This document shows, piece after piece, positions 18,433 through 26,643 of a stretch of 49,006 nucleotides of DNA (the first letter of the stretch is position 1; each line of letters begins with the position of its first letter). Below the pieces are notes generated by a model, which worked only from the letters and a program-made list of their open reading frames with translations, searched no databases and was not told the DNA's origin. The DNA comes from an uncultured Pseudomonadota bacterium. GTDB lineage: Bacteria > Pseudomonadota > Gammaproteobacteria > Burkholderiales > SG8-39. Both the position numbers and the translations under genes were made by a program. The stretch lies in assembly GCA_903909415.1 (NCBI GenBank), contig CAIVVS010000258.1:1-49006 (forward strand). The letters run 5' to 3'.

Positions 18433-18468
18433 CTATTGGATAGCGCCCGATCCACCGGTCCGGACGGG
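18415..18468. repeat. Promoter-module repeat, copy at iscR
   Basis: About 55 bp containing the iscR -35 region are related to 60 bp at 19289-19348 upstream of cysE. Shared blocks are CCCGnGTAAA, TCAACTATT, CCGATCC and CGGTCCGGAC, in the same order and orientation. Confidence 0.7.
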
Positions 18469-18478
18469 TGGCCCGCCC

Positions 18479-19219
18479 CTACTTGCCGGCGACCTGGCGC
18501 ACCTGTCGCGCACCCGCCGGACCGGCCGCTTCGTTCCCTGCCTTGATCGCCTGAATCTCTTTCAAAATCAGCGCAATACGCTCATCCACCTCGGTCGAAT
18601 GGTCGATCAGCCCCTCGATCGCCTTGGACACCGGATCATCCTCACGGGTCACGGCGTAGGCCGAGAACCCGAGCCTTGCGGCGGTCTCTTCCCGGGCCTG
18701 GTCGGCCTGGTCGAGGATCACCCGCGCGGGAATGCCGACCGCGGTTGCGCCCGCGGGGACCTCCTTCACCACCACCGCATTGGAACCGACGCGCGCGCCC
18801 TCGCCGACCAGGATCGGTCCCAGCACCTTCGCGCCAGCGCCGATCACCACGCCGTTGCCGAGCGTCGGATGGCGCTTGCCCTTGTTCCAGGATGTGCCGC
18901 CCAGGGTGACGCCGTGGTACAGCGTCACGTCATCGCCGATCTCGGCGGTTTCCCCTATGACGACGCCCATGCCGTGGTCGATGAAGAAGCGCCGTCCGAT
19001 GGTCGCGCCCGGGTGGATTTCGACGCCGGTGAGCCAGCGCGCGACATGCGACAGGAAACGGCCCGCCCACTTGAAGCCGCCATGCCAGAGCCGGTGCGCG
19101 ACCCGGTGCAGTACCAGGGCGTGGAAGCCCGGGTAGCAGGTCAGCACCTCCCAGGTGGTCCGCGCCGCGGGATCGCGGTCGAACACGCTGGCGATGTCTT
19201 CCTGGATATGCCGGAACAT
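18479..19219 (-). CDS. cysE: Serine O-acetyltransferase
   Basis: A 246-residue enzyme that acetylates serine from acetyl-CoA, giving the O-acetylserine used for cysteine synthesis. The N-terminal helical part ([19 protein letters not shown]) is the short form of the EpsC/CysE family. The left-handed hexapeptide-repeat domain follows: [28 protein letters not shown] with the catalytic histidine, and [17 protein letters not shown] chose ATG 19219 because the family begins there, rather than an in-frame start 13 codons upstream. It stands between trmJ and iscR on the same strand with its own promoter. The position makes sense because its product leads to cysteine, the sulfur source for IscS. Confidence 0.95.
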   Translation of the reverse strand: MFRHIQEDIASVFDRDPAARTTWEVLTCYPGFHALVLHRVAHRLWHGGFKWAGRFLSHVARWLTGVEIHPGATIGRRFFIDHGMGVVIGETAEIGDDVTLYHGVTLGGTSWNKGKRHPTLGNGVVIGAGAKVLGPILVGEGARVGSNAVVVKEVPAGATAVGIPARVILDQADQAREETAARLGFSAYAVTREDDPVSKAIEGLIDHSTEVDERIALILKEIQAIKAGNEAAGPAGARQVRQVAGK

Positions 19220-19267
19220 GGTCGGGGGCGGATCCGGCCTGACGCAGGCGCGGCCCAAGGTTCTGCT

Positions 19268-19291
19268 GGGAAAGGGATTTTACCCTTTCCC
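19268..19291. promoter_or_regulatory. Perfect inverted repeat around the cysE -10
   Basis: Arms GGGAAAGGG (19268-19276) and CCCTTTCCC (19283-19291) flank ATTTTA, which is exactly the -10 hexamer of the predicted cysE promoter on the minus strand. There is no T-run, so it is more like an operator than a terminator. Confidence 0.6.
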
Positions 19292-19306
19292 GAGTAAAGC
19301 AATCAA
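19277..19306 (-). promoter_or_regulatory. Promoter of cysE
   Basis: On the minus strand a -35 TTGATT (19301-19306) and a -10 TAAAAT (19277-19282) are separated by 18 bp. The ATG of cysE lies about 55 bases downstream. It shares its upstream sequence with the isc promoter. Confidence 0.65.
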
Positions 19307-19348
19307 CTATTCGCTACGACTCCCGGCTCCGATCCCGGTCCGGACCGG
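19289..19348. repeat. Promoter-module repeat, copy at cysE
   Basis: The partner of the repeat at 18415-18468. This copy runs into the last codons of trmJ, so the tail of TrmJ (GPDRDRSRES) is encoded by promoter-module sequence. Confidence 0.7.
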
Positions 19349-20114
19349 ATGCGACGTTCGACCCGGCTTCATCCCAGCTCTGCAGCATCCCGCGAAGGAT
19401 ATGGACCTCCTCCTTCTCCAGGCCCCCGCGCATGAACAGGCGGCGCAGTTTCTCCATCAGGCGCCGCGGATTGTCGGGGTGGAGGAAGCGGCTGCGCACC
19501 AGGCTGGATTCCAGCGCGGTGAAAAAGCGCTCGACGTCCTCCTGACGAGCGAGCTCGCGCGGCGCCACCGGCAGCGCCGGCGCCCCGGCGCCGAGCAGCG
19601 CGGCCTGGCGCATCTCGTAGCACAGCACCTGCACCGAGGCAGCCAGGTTCAGGGAGCTGTATTCCGGGTTCGCGGGAATGTGCACCAGCCGGTTGCAGGC
19701 CATCACGTCCTCGTTGGCCAGGCCGAAGGTCTCGTTGCCGAACACCAGCGCCACGTCGGCACCGGCCGCCGCCTGCGCCAAGGCCGCAACCGATTCCGCC
19801 GCCGCCTCGCGCGGCGTGCGCGGCGCGTGCGCCACCTCGCGCAGCCGCGCGCTGAGCGCGTACTGCAGGCCGGTATCGGCGATCGCCTCGGCCAGGGTCG
19901 CGCAGCGGCGCGCGCGGCGCAGCAGGTCGAGCGCGCCGGACGACAGCGCGCGCGCTTCCGACTGCTCGGCCGGATCGCCTTCGTAGCCGACCACCACCAG
20001 CTGCGACAGGCCCATGGTCTTCATCGCGCGCGCCGCCGAGCCGATGTTGCCCGGATGGCGCGGCGCCACCAGCACCACGCGGATGCGCGAGAGGATGCGC
20101 TGCTCGGCAGGCAT
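19314..20114 (-). CDS. trmJ: tRNA (cytidine/uridine-32-2'-O)-methyltransferase, TrmJ type
   Basis: A SPOUT-fold RNA methyltransferase of the TrmH/TrmJ family, here 266 residues, which methylates the 2'-hydroxyl of residue 32 in certain tRNAs. Motif 1 is RIRVVLVAPRHPGNIGSAARAMKTMGL, motif 2 is ALVFGNETFGLANED, and motif 3 is IPANPEYSSLNLAASVQVLCYE; together these form the trefoil knot that binds SAM. ATG 20114 is chosen because the only longer alternative is a TTG at 20216 that would add 34 low-complexity residues. It is divergent from suhB, the classical neighbour of trmJ, and cysE and iscR lie downstream in the same order as in Pseudomonas. Its stop overlaps the cysE promoter module. Confidence 0.92.
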   Translation of the reverse strand: MPAEQRILSRIRVVLVAPRHPGNIGSAARAMKTMGLSQLVVVGYEGDPAEQSEARALSSGALDLLRRARRCATLAEAIADTGLQYALSARLREVAHAPRTPREAAAESVAALAQAAAGADVALVFGNETFGLANEDVMACNRLVHIPANPEYSSLNLAASVQVLCYEMRQAALLGAGAPALPVAPRELARQEDVERFFTALESSLVRSRFLHPDNPRRLMEKLRRLFMRGGLEKEEVHILRGMLQSWDEAGSNVASGPDRDRSRES

Positions 20115-20230
20115 TTGTGCCCCGGTCCCTGCATGAACCGGGTTTGCATCGGGCGTCGGCGGTGCCGAGGCTGTAGAATCCGGGGCTTGCGTCACGTCTT
20201 GCACGCTCTTTGTCAACAGGATCCAGAAGT

Positions 20231-21154
20231 ATGCACCCGACGCTCAACATCGCGGTCAAGGCCGCCCGCAAAGCCGGTTCCATCATCAACCGCGCCGCGC
20301 GCGATCCCGGCTCGCTCACCGTGAGCAAGAAGCGCCACAACGACTTCGTCACCGACGTCGACAAGGCCGCCGAATCGATCATCATCGCCGAGCTCAAGCA
20401 CGCCTATCCCAGCCACGCCATCCTCGCCGAGGAATCCGGCTCGTCCGACCCGGAAGGCAGCACCGCCGAATACCTCTGGATCATCGACCCGCTGGACGGC
20501 ACGACCAACTTCATCCACGGCTTCCCGCAGTACGCGGTGTCCATCGCCCTGATGCACAAGGGCGTGCTGTCGCACGGCGTGATCTACGACCCGTCCAAGG
20601 ACGAGCTGTTCACCGCCTCGCGCGGCGCCGGGGCCTACCTGAATTCCAAGCGCATCCGCGTGACGCGCCAGCAGAAGATGTCCGAGTCGCTGATCGGCAC
20701 CGGCTTCCCCTACCGCGACCTCGCCGGCCTGGACAAGTACCTGGCGATGATGCGTGAGGTGGTCACGCATTCGGCCGGCATACGCCGCGCCGGCTCGGCC
20801 GCGCTCGACCTCGCCTATGTGGCCGCCGGCCGCCTGGACGGCTTCTGGGAAATGGGCCTCGCGCCCTGGGACATCGCGGCCGGCGTGCTGATGGTCCAGG
20901 AAGCCGGCGGCCTTGTGTCCGGCTTCGGCGGCGAAACCGACTACATGGAGTCCGGCGACATCGTCGGCGGCAACCCGCGCATCTTCGGCGAGTTGCTGGG
21001 CATCGTCGGCGGCGCCAAGGCGCAGCAGGTGGCCGGCACCACGATGCCCGGCGTGCGCACCAGGCTGACGGCAACCAAGCCGGCCTCGGAGCGGCCGACC
21101 GGCAGCCGTTCCGGCGCATCGAAACCCTCCTCCGGCAGGCCGCGCAGCGCCTGA
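20231..21154 (+). CDS. suhB: Inositol-1-monophosphatase family protein SuhB
   Basis: A 307-residue protein of the inositol monophosphatase family. In bacteria it also acts with Nus factors in rRNA antitermination. The metal site is clear: Glu in AILAEESG and the DPLDGTTNFIHGFPQYAVSIAL motif, then GLAPWDIAAGVLMVQEAGG. The catalytic domain ends near residue 265 as in typical SuhB. About 40 further residues form a low-complexity tail rich in Thr, Ser, Arg and Pro (ASERPTGSRSGASKPSSGRP), absent from the E. coli protein. ATG 20231 is preceded by AGGATC. It is divergent from trmJ; a TAGAAT at 20174-20179 may be its -10, but no fitting -35 is seen. Confidence 0.95.
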   Translation: MHPTLNIAVKAARKAGSIINRAARDPGSLTVSKKRHNDFVTDVDKAAESIIIAELKHAYPSHAILAEESGSSDPEGSTAEYLWIIDPLDGTTNFIHGFPQYAVSIALMHKGVLSHGVIYDPSKDELFTASRGAGAYLNSKRIRVTRQQKMSESLIGTGFPYRDLAGLDKYLAMMREVVTHSAGIRRAGSAALDLAYVAAGRLDGFWEMGLAPWDIAAGVLMVQEAGGLVSGFGGETDYMESGDIVGGNPRIFGELLGIVGGAKAQQVAGTTMPGVRTRLTATKPASERPTGSRSGASKPSSGRPRSA

Positions 21155-21186
21155 GGCGCGCGGCCGGACGGGCAAGGCACTCGGCC

Positions 21187-23262
21187 ATGGGCGTGCTCGA
21201 AAGCCTGCGCGGCATCACGCGGATCTTCCACCAGCGCGGCAACGCGGAAGCGATCGCCGCCGAACTGGACCGCGCGGTCGCGCTGCACGAAGCCGGCGAC
21301 CTGGACGGCGCGCAAGCCGTCTACCGTGCCATCCTCGGCGTGGTCCCGCGTCACGCGGAAGCCACGCACCTGCTGGGCCTCGTCGCCCACCAGGGCGGCG
21401 ATCATCCCCGGGCGGTCGAACTGATCGAGGCCGCGATACGCGCCGACGGCGCGCGCGGGGTGTTCCACTACAACCTCGGCAACGCGCGCGGCGCGATGGG
21501 CAACGCGATCGGCGCCTCGCAGGCCTACGCGGAGGCGGTGCGGCTCGCGCCCACCCACGCCGCCGCCTGGTTCAACCTCGGCCGCGCACGGCTGGAGATC
21601 GGCCAGGTGGACCTGGCGGAATGGGCCTTCCGGCGCGCGCACGAGAACGACCCGGCCATGTCCATCGCCGCGGTGCAGCTGGCCGCGACCCTGATCGGCC
21701 GCGCCGACGCGCGTTCCAGCGTCGCCCTGCCCGGCGCTTCGCAGGGCGTGGAAGCGCGCCTGGACGAGGCGATCCGCCTGCTCGAGCCGCACTGGCCGCA
21801 CGTGGAGGACCCGCGCTCGGCGCGCGCCAGCCTGGCCGGTGCGCTGGTGACGCGGGAGCGCTTCCCCGAGGCAGTCGGGCACCTCGATGCCCTGCTCGCG
21901 GACACGCCCGATGACGCGATGCTGCACGAGCTGCTGGCCAACTGCCACAACCAGCAGGGCGAGATGGACCTCGCGGTGCGCCACTACCGCGAGGCACTGC
22001 GCATCGAGCCGACGCGCGTGGCGGCCTGGACCAGCATCCTCGGCAGCCTGAACTACTCCGCCACCGCCACGCCGGACGAAGTGGCCGACGCGCACCGTGA
22101 ATGGGGCGTGCAGGCCTCGCGCGGCATCGCGCGCCTGCCGCGCGCGGTGCGCGATGCCAGCCCGGACCGGCCGCTGCGCGTGGCCTACATCTCACCCGAC
22201 TTCCGCCGCCACCCGGTGTCCTACATCTTGGCGCCGGTGCTGGAGCGCCACGATCCTTCGCAGGTGCTGAGCTACTGCTACCACGCGTTCAACGGCGAGG
22301 ACACCTACACCGCGCGGCTGCGCGGCAAGGCCAGCGCCTGGCGCGAGGTCGGCGGCATCGACGACACGGCGCTGGCCGACCTGCTGGTGCGGGACAGGAT
22401 CGACATCGCGGTGGACCTCGCCGGCCACACCACGCACAACCGCCTGCTCGCGCTGGCCCGGCGGCCCGCGCCGGTGCAGGCCTCGTGGCTGGGCTACTTC
22501 AATACCACCGGCCTGCCCGCGATCGACTACTTCATCACCGACCCGCACTGCTCCCCCGCGGACCAGGAACGCTGGTACGTGGAAAAGCTCGCACGCCTTC
22601 CCGCGACGCGCTTCGTCTACGAGCCCTCGGAGTACATGCCCGAACCGAACTCGCTGCCCGCCGGCGCGAACGGCCCCGTCACCTTCGGCTGCCTGAACAA
22701 TGCCGCCAAGCTCAATGACGCCGTGCTCGCCCTCTGGTCGCGCGTGCTCGCCGCGGTGCCGGCTTCGCGCCTGCTGCTGCAGGCCGGCGCGCTGTCCAGC
22801 GACGCCGGCCGCACGCGCATGACCGACCGCCTGCGCCACGCGGGCATCGACACCGCACGGGTCGAACTGCGCCGCTTCGCCACGATCGACCGCGCCGCCT
22901 TCACCTACCACGACGTGGACATCGCGCTGGACCCGTTCCCGTTCTGCGGCGGCATGACCAGCTTCGAGGCACTGTGGATGGGGGTGCCGGTGGTGACCCT
23001 GTCCGGCCCGACCGTCGTGTCGCGCCAGACCCACGCCATGCTGGCCAACCTCGGCATGGACGGGTGCTCCGCCGCCAGCGCCGACGCCTACGTGCAGGCC
23101 GCGGCATCGCTGGCAGCCGACCGGGACAAGCTGTCCACGCTGCGTGCCGGCCTGCGCGCGCGCTTTGCCGCGTCGCCGCTGGCCGACCACGCGGGCTTCA
23201 CCCGCGAACTCGAGGCCCTGTACCGGCGCTTCTGGCACGCGCACCTCGCCTCGCCGGCCTGA
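21187..23262 (+). CDS. TPR-containing GT41 glycosyltransferase (SPINDLY/OGT type), copy 1
   Basis: A 691-residue soluble protein. The N-terminal half (residues 15-290) is made of tetratricopeptide repeats such as ATHLLGLVAHQGGDHPRAVELIEAAI and AAWFNLGRARLEIGQVDLAEWAFRRA, a superhelix that holds protein substrates. The C-terminal half (about 325-685) is the GT41 catalytic region: RPLRVAYISPDFRRHPVSYI, DLAGHTTHNRLLALARRPAPVQ followed by SWLGYFNTTGLPAIDYFITD, then FGCLNNAAKLN and DIALDPFPFCGGMTSFEAL with the sugar-nucleotide-binding residues. Members add a single sugar to Ser/Thr of proteins; the target here is unknown. It is followed four bases later by a second, shorter paralogue. Confidence 0.9.
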   Translation: MGVLESLRGITRIFHQRGNAEAIAAELDRAVALHEAGDLDGAQAVYRAILGVVPRHAEATHLLGLVAHQGGDHPRAVELIEAAIRADGARGVFHYNLGNARGAMGNAIGASQAYAEAVRLAPTHAAAWFNLGRARLEIGQVDLAEWAFRRAHENDPAMSIAAVQLAATLIGRADARSSVALPGASQGVEARLDEAIRLLEPHWPHVEDPRSARASLAGALVTRERFPEAVGHLDALLADTPDDAMLHELLANCHNQQGEMDLAVRHYREALRIEPTRVAAWTSILGSLNYSATATPDEVADAHREWGVQASRGIARLPRAVRDASPDRPLRVAYISPDFRRHPVSYILAPVLERHDPSQVLSYCYHAFNGEDTYTARLRGKASAWREVGGIDDTALADLLVRDRIDIAVDLAGHTTHNRLLALARRPAPVQASWLGYFNTTGLPAIDYFITDPHCSPADQERWYVEKLARLPATRFVYEPSEYMPEPNSLPAGANGPVTFGCLNNAAKLNDAVLALWSRVLAAVPASRLLLQAGALSSDAGRTRMTDRLRHAGIDTARVELRRFATIDRAAFTYHDVDIALDPFPFCGGMTSFEALWMGVPVVTLSGPTVVSRQTHAMLANLGMDGCSAASADAYVQAAASLAADRDKLSTLRAGLRARFAASPLADHAGFTRELEALYRRFWHAHLASPA

Positions 23263-23266
23263 GGCC

Positions 23267-25012
23267 ATGCTGCGCAGGCTGCTGGCGCGACTGAAACCCG
23301 CAGGCCGGGCCGCCGCACGCACCGGGCCGCACGCGCCGGCCGCGGCGCAGGAAGCGATGGCGCTGATCGGGCAGGCACGCTGGCGCGACGCCATCAGCCT
23401 GCTCGAATCCGTGCCGCAGGACCAACCCGCCGTCGCCGCGAACCTCGGCCTGTGCCACGCAGCGCTGGGCGAGTGGGCGGCGGCCGAGCACGCCCTGCTG
23501 CGCAGCGTCGCGATGGAACCGGCATTCGCACCCGCGCACCTGAACCTGGGCAACGTGCTGCTCGCGCAGCAGCGCATGGAACAGGCGCTGCTGCACTACG
23601 AGGAAGCCGCCCGGCTGGCGCCGGGCAATCCCGGCCTGCACAACAACCGCGGCATGGTGCTTCGCTACCTGGGCCGCCCGTCGGAGGCCTGCGACGCGTT
23701 CCGCGAGGCGCTCGCCGCAACGGACGAGGCGACCAACCCGACGCTCGCCGATGCCCACTCCAACCTGCTCTACACCCTGCACCTCAGCCCCGGTGTGAGC
23801 ATGTCGGCGATCCACGACGAGGCGCGGCGCTACGCGAACCGGCATGAACCCGCCCCGCTGCCCGCGAGGCCCGCGGTACGCGATCCCGATCCGGCGCGGC
23901 GCCTGCGCGTGGGCTACGTCTCCCCGGACCTGCGACGCCACTCGGTCGCGCATTTCTTCGAGCCGCTCCTGCGCGCGCACGACACCGCCCGTTTCGAGGC
24001 GCATTGCTTCCAGACCAGCAGCGCGTCCGACGACATCACGCTGCACCTGCGCTCGCTCGCCGAAAGCACGGGGCACGCCTGGCACGAAGCCGCCGGCCTG
24101 GCGCCCGCGGCCCTCGCGCGGCGCATACGCGATGCCGGCATCGATGTGCTGGTGGACCTCTCGGGCCACACGCAGGGCCACAGCCTGCCCTGCTTCATGC
24201 TCCGGCCCGCGCCGGTGCAACTCACCTGGCTGGGCTTTCCCGGCACCACCGGCCTCGCCTGCATGGACGCGCGCATCACCGACGCCATCGCCGATCCCGG
24301 CGATGGCCGCGCCGGCGCCGATGCCTGGCACACCGAGCGCCTGCTGCGCACAGGCGGCGCGCAGTGGTGCTACTGGCCGGCCCCGGCGCGGCCCGGTCCG
24401 CCTCCTGCGCCCGCGCCGCGCGGCCCGGCCTTCCGCTTCGGCTGCTTCAGCAACTTCGCCAAGGTCAACGACGTGCTGCTGTCGGACTGGGCCCGCATCC
24501 TCGCCGCCGTGCCGCACGCCGCCATGACCCTCACCGGCGTCCCCGGCGAGCGCACGCGCGAGCGCGTGCAGCGCCGCTTCGCCGATGCCGGCGTGGACCC
24601 GGCGCGGCTGCGGCTGCTGGCCGCGCTGGACGAGGCCAGCCTGCTGCGCGAACGCGACGCGGTCGACGTGGTGCTGGACACCCATCCCTACAACGGCGTG
24701 ACCACCAGCTGCGAAGCCCTGTCCGCGGGCATCCCCATCGTGTCGCTCGCCGGGGACGGCGGCTCGCGCCGCTCCGGCGCCAGCCTGCTGGCGAGGCTGG
24801 ACCTGCCACGCCTTGCCGCCGCTTCGCGCGAGTCCTATGTAGGCGCGGCGGTGGAGCTCGCCAACGCGCCGCGCCCGCTGGCGGACCTGCGCGCCGAACT
24901 GCCTTCGCGCTTCGAATCCTCCTCCCTGCGCGATGCCGCCGGCTTCGCCCGGGAAATGGAATTGCTGTACCGTTCACTCTGGTCGGACGCGGTGTCCGCG
25001 CCTGAACGCTGA
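23267..25012 (+). CDS. TPR-containing GT41 glycosyltransferase (SPINDLY/OGT type), copy 2
   Basis: A 581-residue paralogue of the preceding gene. Its TPR region is shorter (about residues 25-190, for example PAHLNLGNVLLAQQRMEQALLHYEEAARL). The catalytic region begins at RRLRVGYVSPDLRRHSVAHF, with DLSGHTQGHSLPCFMLRPAPVQ followed by WLGFPGTTGLACMDARITDA, then FGCFSNFAKVND and VDVVLDTHPYNGVTTSCEALSAGIPIV. In one position the GGMTS of copy 1 is NGVTTS. Start ATG 23267 follows GAGG, which overlaps the stop region of copy 1, so the two are coupled. The two copies are clearly diverged, so they probably have distinct substrates. The peptide ABC importer starts 19 bases later. Confidence 0.9.
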   Translation: MLRRLLARLKPAGRAAARTGPHAPAAAQEAMALIGQARWRDAISLLESVPQDQPAVAANLGLCHAALGEWAAAEHALLRSVAMEPAFAPAHLNLGNVLLAQQRMEQALLHYEEAARLAPGNPGLHNNRGMVLRYLGRPSEACDAFREALAATDEATNPTLADAHSNLLYTLHLSPGVSMSAIHDEARRYANRHEPAPLPARPAVRDPDPARRLRVGYVSPDLRRHSVAHFFEPLLRAHDTARFEAHCFQTSSASDDITLHLRSLAESTGHAWHEAAGLAPAALARRIRDAGIDVLVDLSGHTQGHSLPCFMLRPAPVQLTWLGFPGTTGLACMDARITDAIADPGDGRAGADAWHTERLLRTGGAQWCYWPAPARPGPPPAPAPRGPAFRFGCFSNFAKVNDVLLSDWARILAAVPHAAMTLTGVPGERTRERVQRRFADAGVDPARLRLLAALDEASLLRERDAVDVVLDTHPYNGVTTSCEALSAGIPIVSLAGDGGSRRSGASLLARLDLPRLAAASRESYVGAAVELANAPRPLADLRAELPSRFESSSLRDAAGFAREMELLYRSLWSDAVSAPER

Positions 25013-25031
25013 GCAGCAGAAATACAGAGCC

Positions 25032-26585
25032 ATGAACCCATTGCGCCACCTACTCCCCGTCCTGACGTCGGCCTTGCTGGCCTGCTCCGCGGCGAATGCC
25101 GCGGACCTGCGCATCGGCATGGCGGCGGACATCACCGCCATCGACCCGCACGCGGCCAACATCACGCCCAACAACCAGGTCGGCTGGCATGTGTTCGAGG
25201 CGCTCACGCACGTGGACGAGAACGCGCGCCTGGTGCCGGGCCTGGCGCTGTCCTGGCGCGCGGTGGATCCGCTAACCTGGGAGTTCAAGCTGCGGCCCAA
25301 GGTGCGCTTCCACGACGGCTCGCCCTTCGAGGCGGCCGATGCGATCGCCTCGATCGAGCGCGCGCGCAAGCTGCCCGCCGGGCAGTTCGCCGGCTTCGTG
25401 CAGCGCATCGTGTCCACCCAGGCGGTGGACACGCTGACCCTGCGCGTGAAGACCGCCTCCGCGTACGCGATGGTTCCCTACGACCTGAACTCGATCTTCA
25501 TCATCCCGCGCAGGCTGGCCAGCGCGACCAGCGAGGAGTTCTCCGGCGGCGCGGCCATGGTCGGCACCGGCCCGTTCCGCTTCGCGCGCTTTGCCCGCGG
25601 CGACCGGGTGGAACTGGCGCGCAACGACGCATGGTGGGGCGGGAAGCCCGACTGGGACCGCGTGGTGCTGCGCATCCTGCCCAACGACCCGGCGCGCACC
25701 GCCGCGCTGCTGGCGGGCGACGTGGACCTGATCGAGCAGGTCCCCACCGCCGACCTCGGACGGCTGCGCGCCAGCAGCAAGCACGCCCTGCAGCAGAAGC
25801 CCTCCTGGCGCACGATCTTCCTGCACCTGGACCAGCGCGAGAAGTCTCCCTTCGTCACCGACAAGGCTGGCAAGCCGCTGGACCGAAACCCGCTGCGCGA
25901 CCTGCGCGTGCGCACCGCGCTGTCCATGGCGGTGAACCGCGCCGCCATGGTCGAGCGCGTGATGGAAGGCGCGGCGGTGCCTGCGTCCAACCTGGTGGCG
26001 CCCGGCGTGTTCGGCCACGAGCCCGCGCTCAAGCCCGCCGCGTTCGATGCCGACGGCGCGAAGAAACTGCTGGCCGAGGCCGGCTGGCCGGACGGCTTCG
26101 GCATCACCGTGCACGCGCCCAACAACCGCTACGTCAACGACGACCAGGTGGCGCAGGCGCTGGCGCAGATGTTCTCGCGCATCGGCGTGGCCACCCGCGT
26201 GGAGACCCTGCCCGCCAACGTGTACTTCACCCGCGCGCGCAACTTCGAGTTCTCGGTCGCGCTGCTGGGCTGGGGCTCGTTCTCCGGGGACCTCGCGCTG
26301 CGTTCGCTGGTGGCCACGCCCATCCCCGAGAAGGCCTTCGGCACCTGGAACTGGTCGAAGTACTCCAACCCGCGCGTGGACCAGTTGCTGGACCAGGGCT
26401 TCGCGATGACCGACGAGAAAAAGCGCGAAGCCGGCGCCCGCGAGGCGATGGCGCTGGCGATGCGCGACGTCGCGGTGCTGCCGCTGCACCACCAGGTCAC
26501 CACCTGGGCGATGACCTCCAACCTCGCGTACGCGGGCCGCACCGACGAGTTCACGCTCGCGCACAAGGTCGCGCCGCGCCGCTAG
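25032..26585 (+). CDS. ABC transporter substrate-binding protein, Dpp/Opp type (SBP family 5)
   Basis: A 517-residue extracytoplasmic binding protein for peptides or other larger solutes. A secretion signal is present (MNPLRHLLPVLTSALLACSA); LLAC at residues 16-19 could be a lipobox, or the cut may follow ANA at 24, so whether it is a lipoprotein is open. The mature part has the family pattern AADITAIDPHAAN, VFEALTHVDENARLVPGLALSW, FKLRPKVRFHDGSPFEAADAI and later NPLRDLRVRTALSMAVNRAAMVE. It is the first gene of a complete five-gene importer operon. The ligand cannot be read from sequence. Confidence 0.93.
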   Translation: MNPLRHLLPVLTSALLACSAANAADLRIGMAADITAIDPHAANITPNNQVGWHVFEALTHVDENARLVPGLALSWRAVDPLTWEFKLRPKVRFHDGSPFEAADAIASIERARKLPAGQFAGFVQRIVSTQAVDTLTLRVKTASAYAMVPYDLNSIFIIPRRLASATSEEFSGGAAMVGTGPFRFARFARGDRVELARNDAWWGGKPDWDRVVLRILPNDPARTAALLAGDVDLIEQVPTADLGRLRASSKHALQQKPSWRTIFLHLDQREKSPFVTDKAGKPLDRNPLRDLRVRTALSMAVNRAAMVERVMEGAAVPASNLVAPGVFGHEPALKPAAFDADGAKKLLAEAGWPDGFGITVHAPNNRYVNDDQVAQALAQMFSRIGVATRVETLPANVYFTRARNFEFSVALLGWGSFSGDLALRSLVATPIPEKAFGTWNWSKYSNPRVDQLLDQGFAMTDEKKREAGAREAMALAMRDVAVLPLHHQVTTWAMTSNLAYAGRTDEFTLAHKVAPRR

Positions 26586-26643
26586 GCCCGGCCGACGCGC
26601 GCGCCGCTGCTTCCCGCACAACCGCCTTTCCCGGAACGCTGCC

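Noticed and set aside
20143..20179. suhB promoter using TTTGCA and TAGAAT
   Set aside because: The spacing is about 25 bp, too long for a sigma-70 promoter; only the -10 resemblance is mentioned with the gene.
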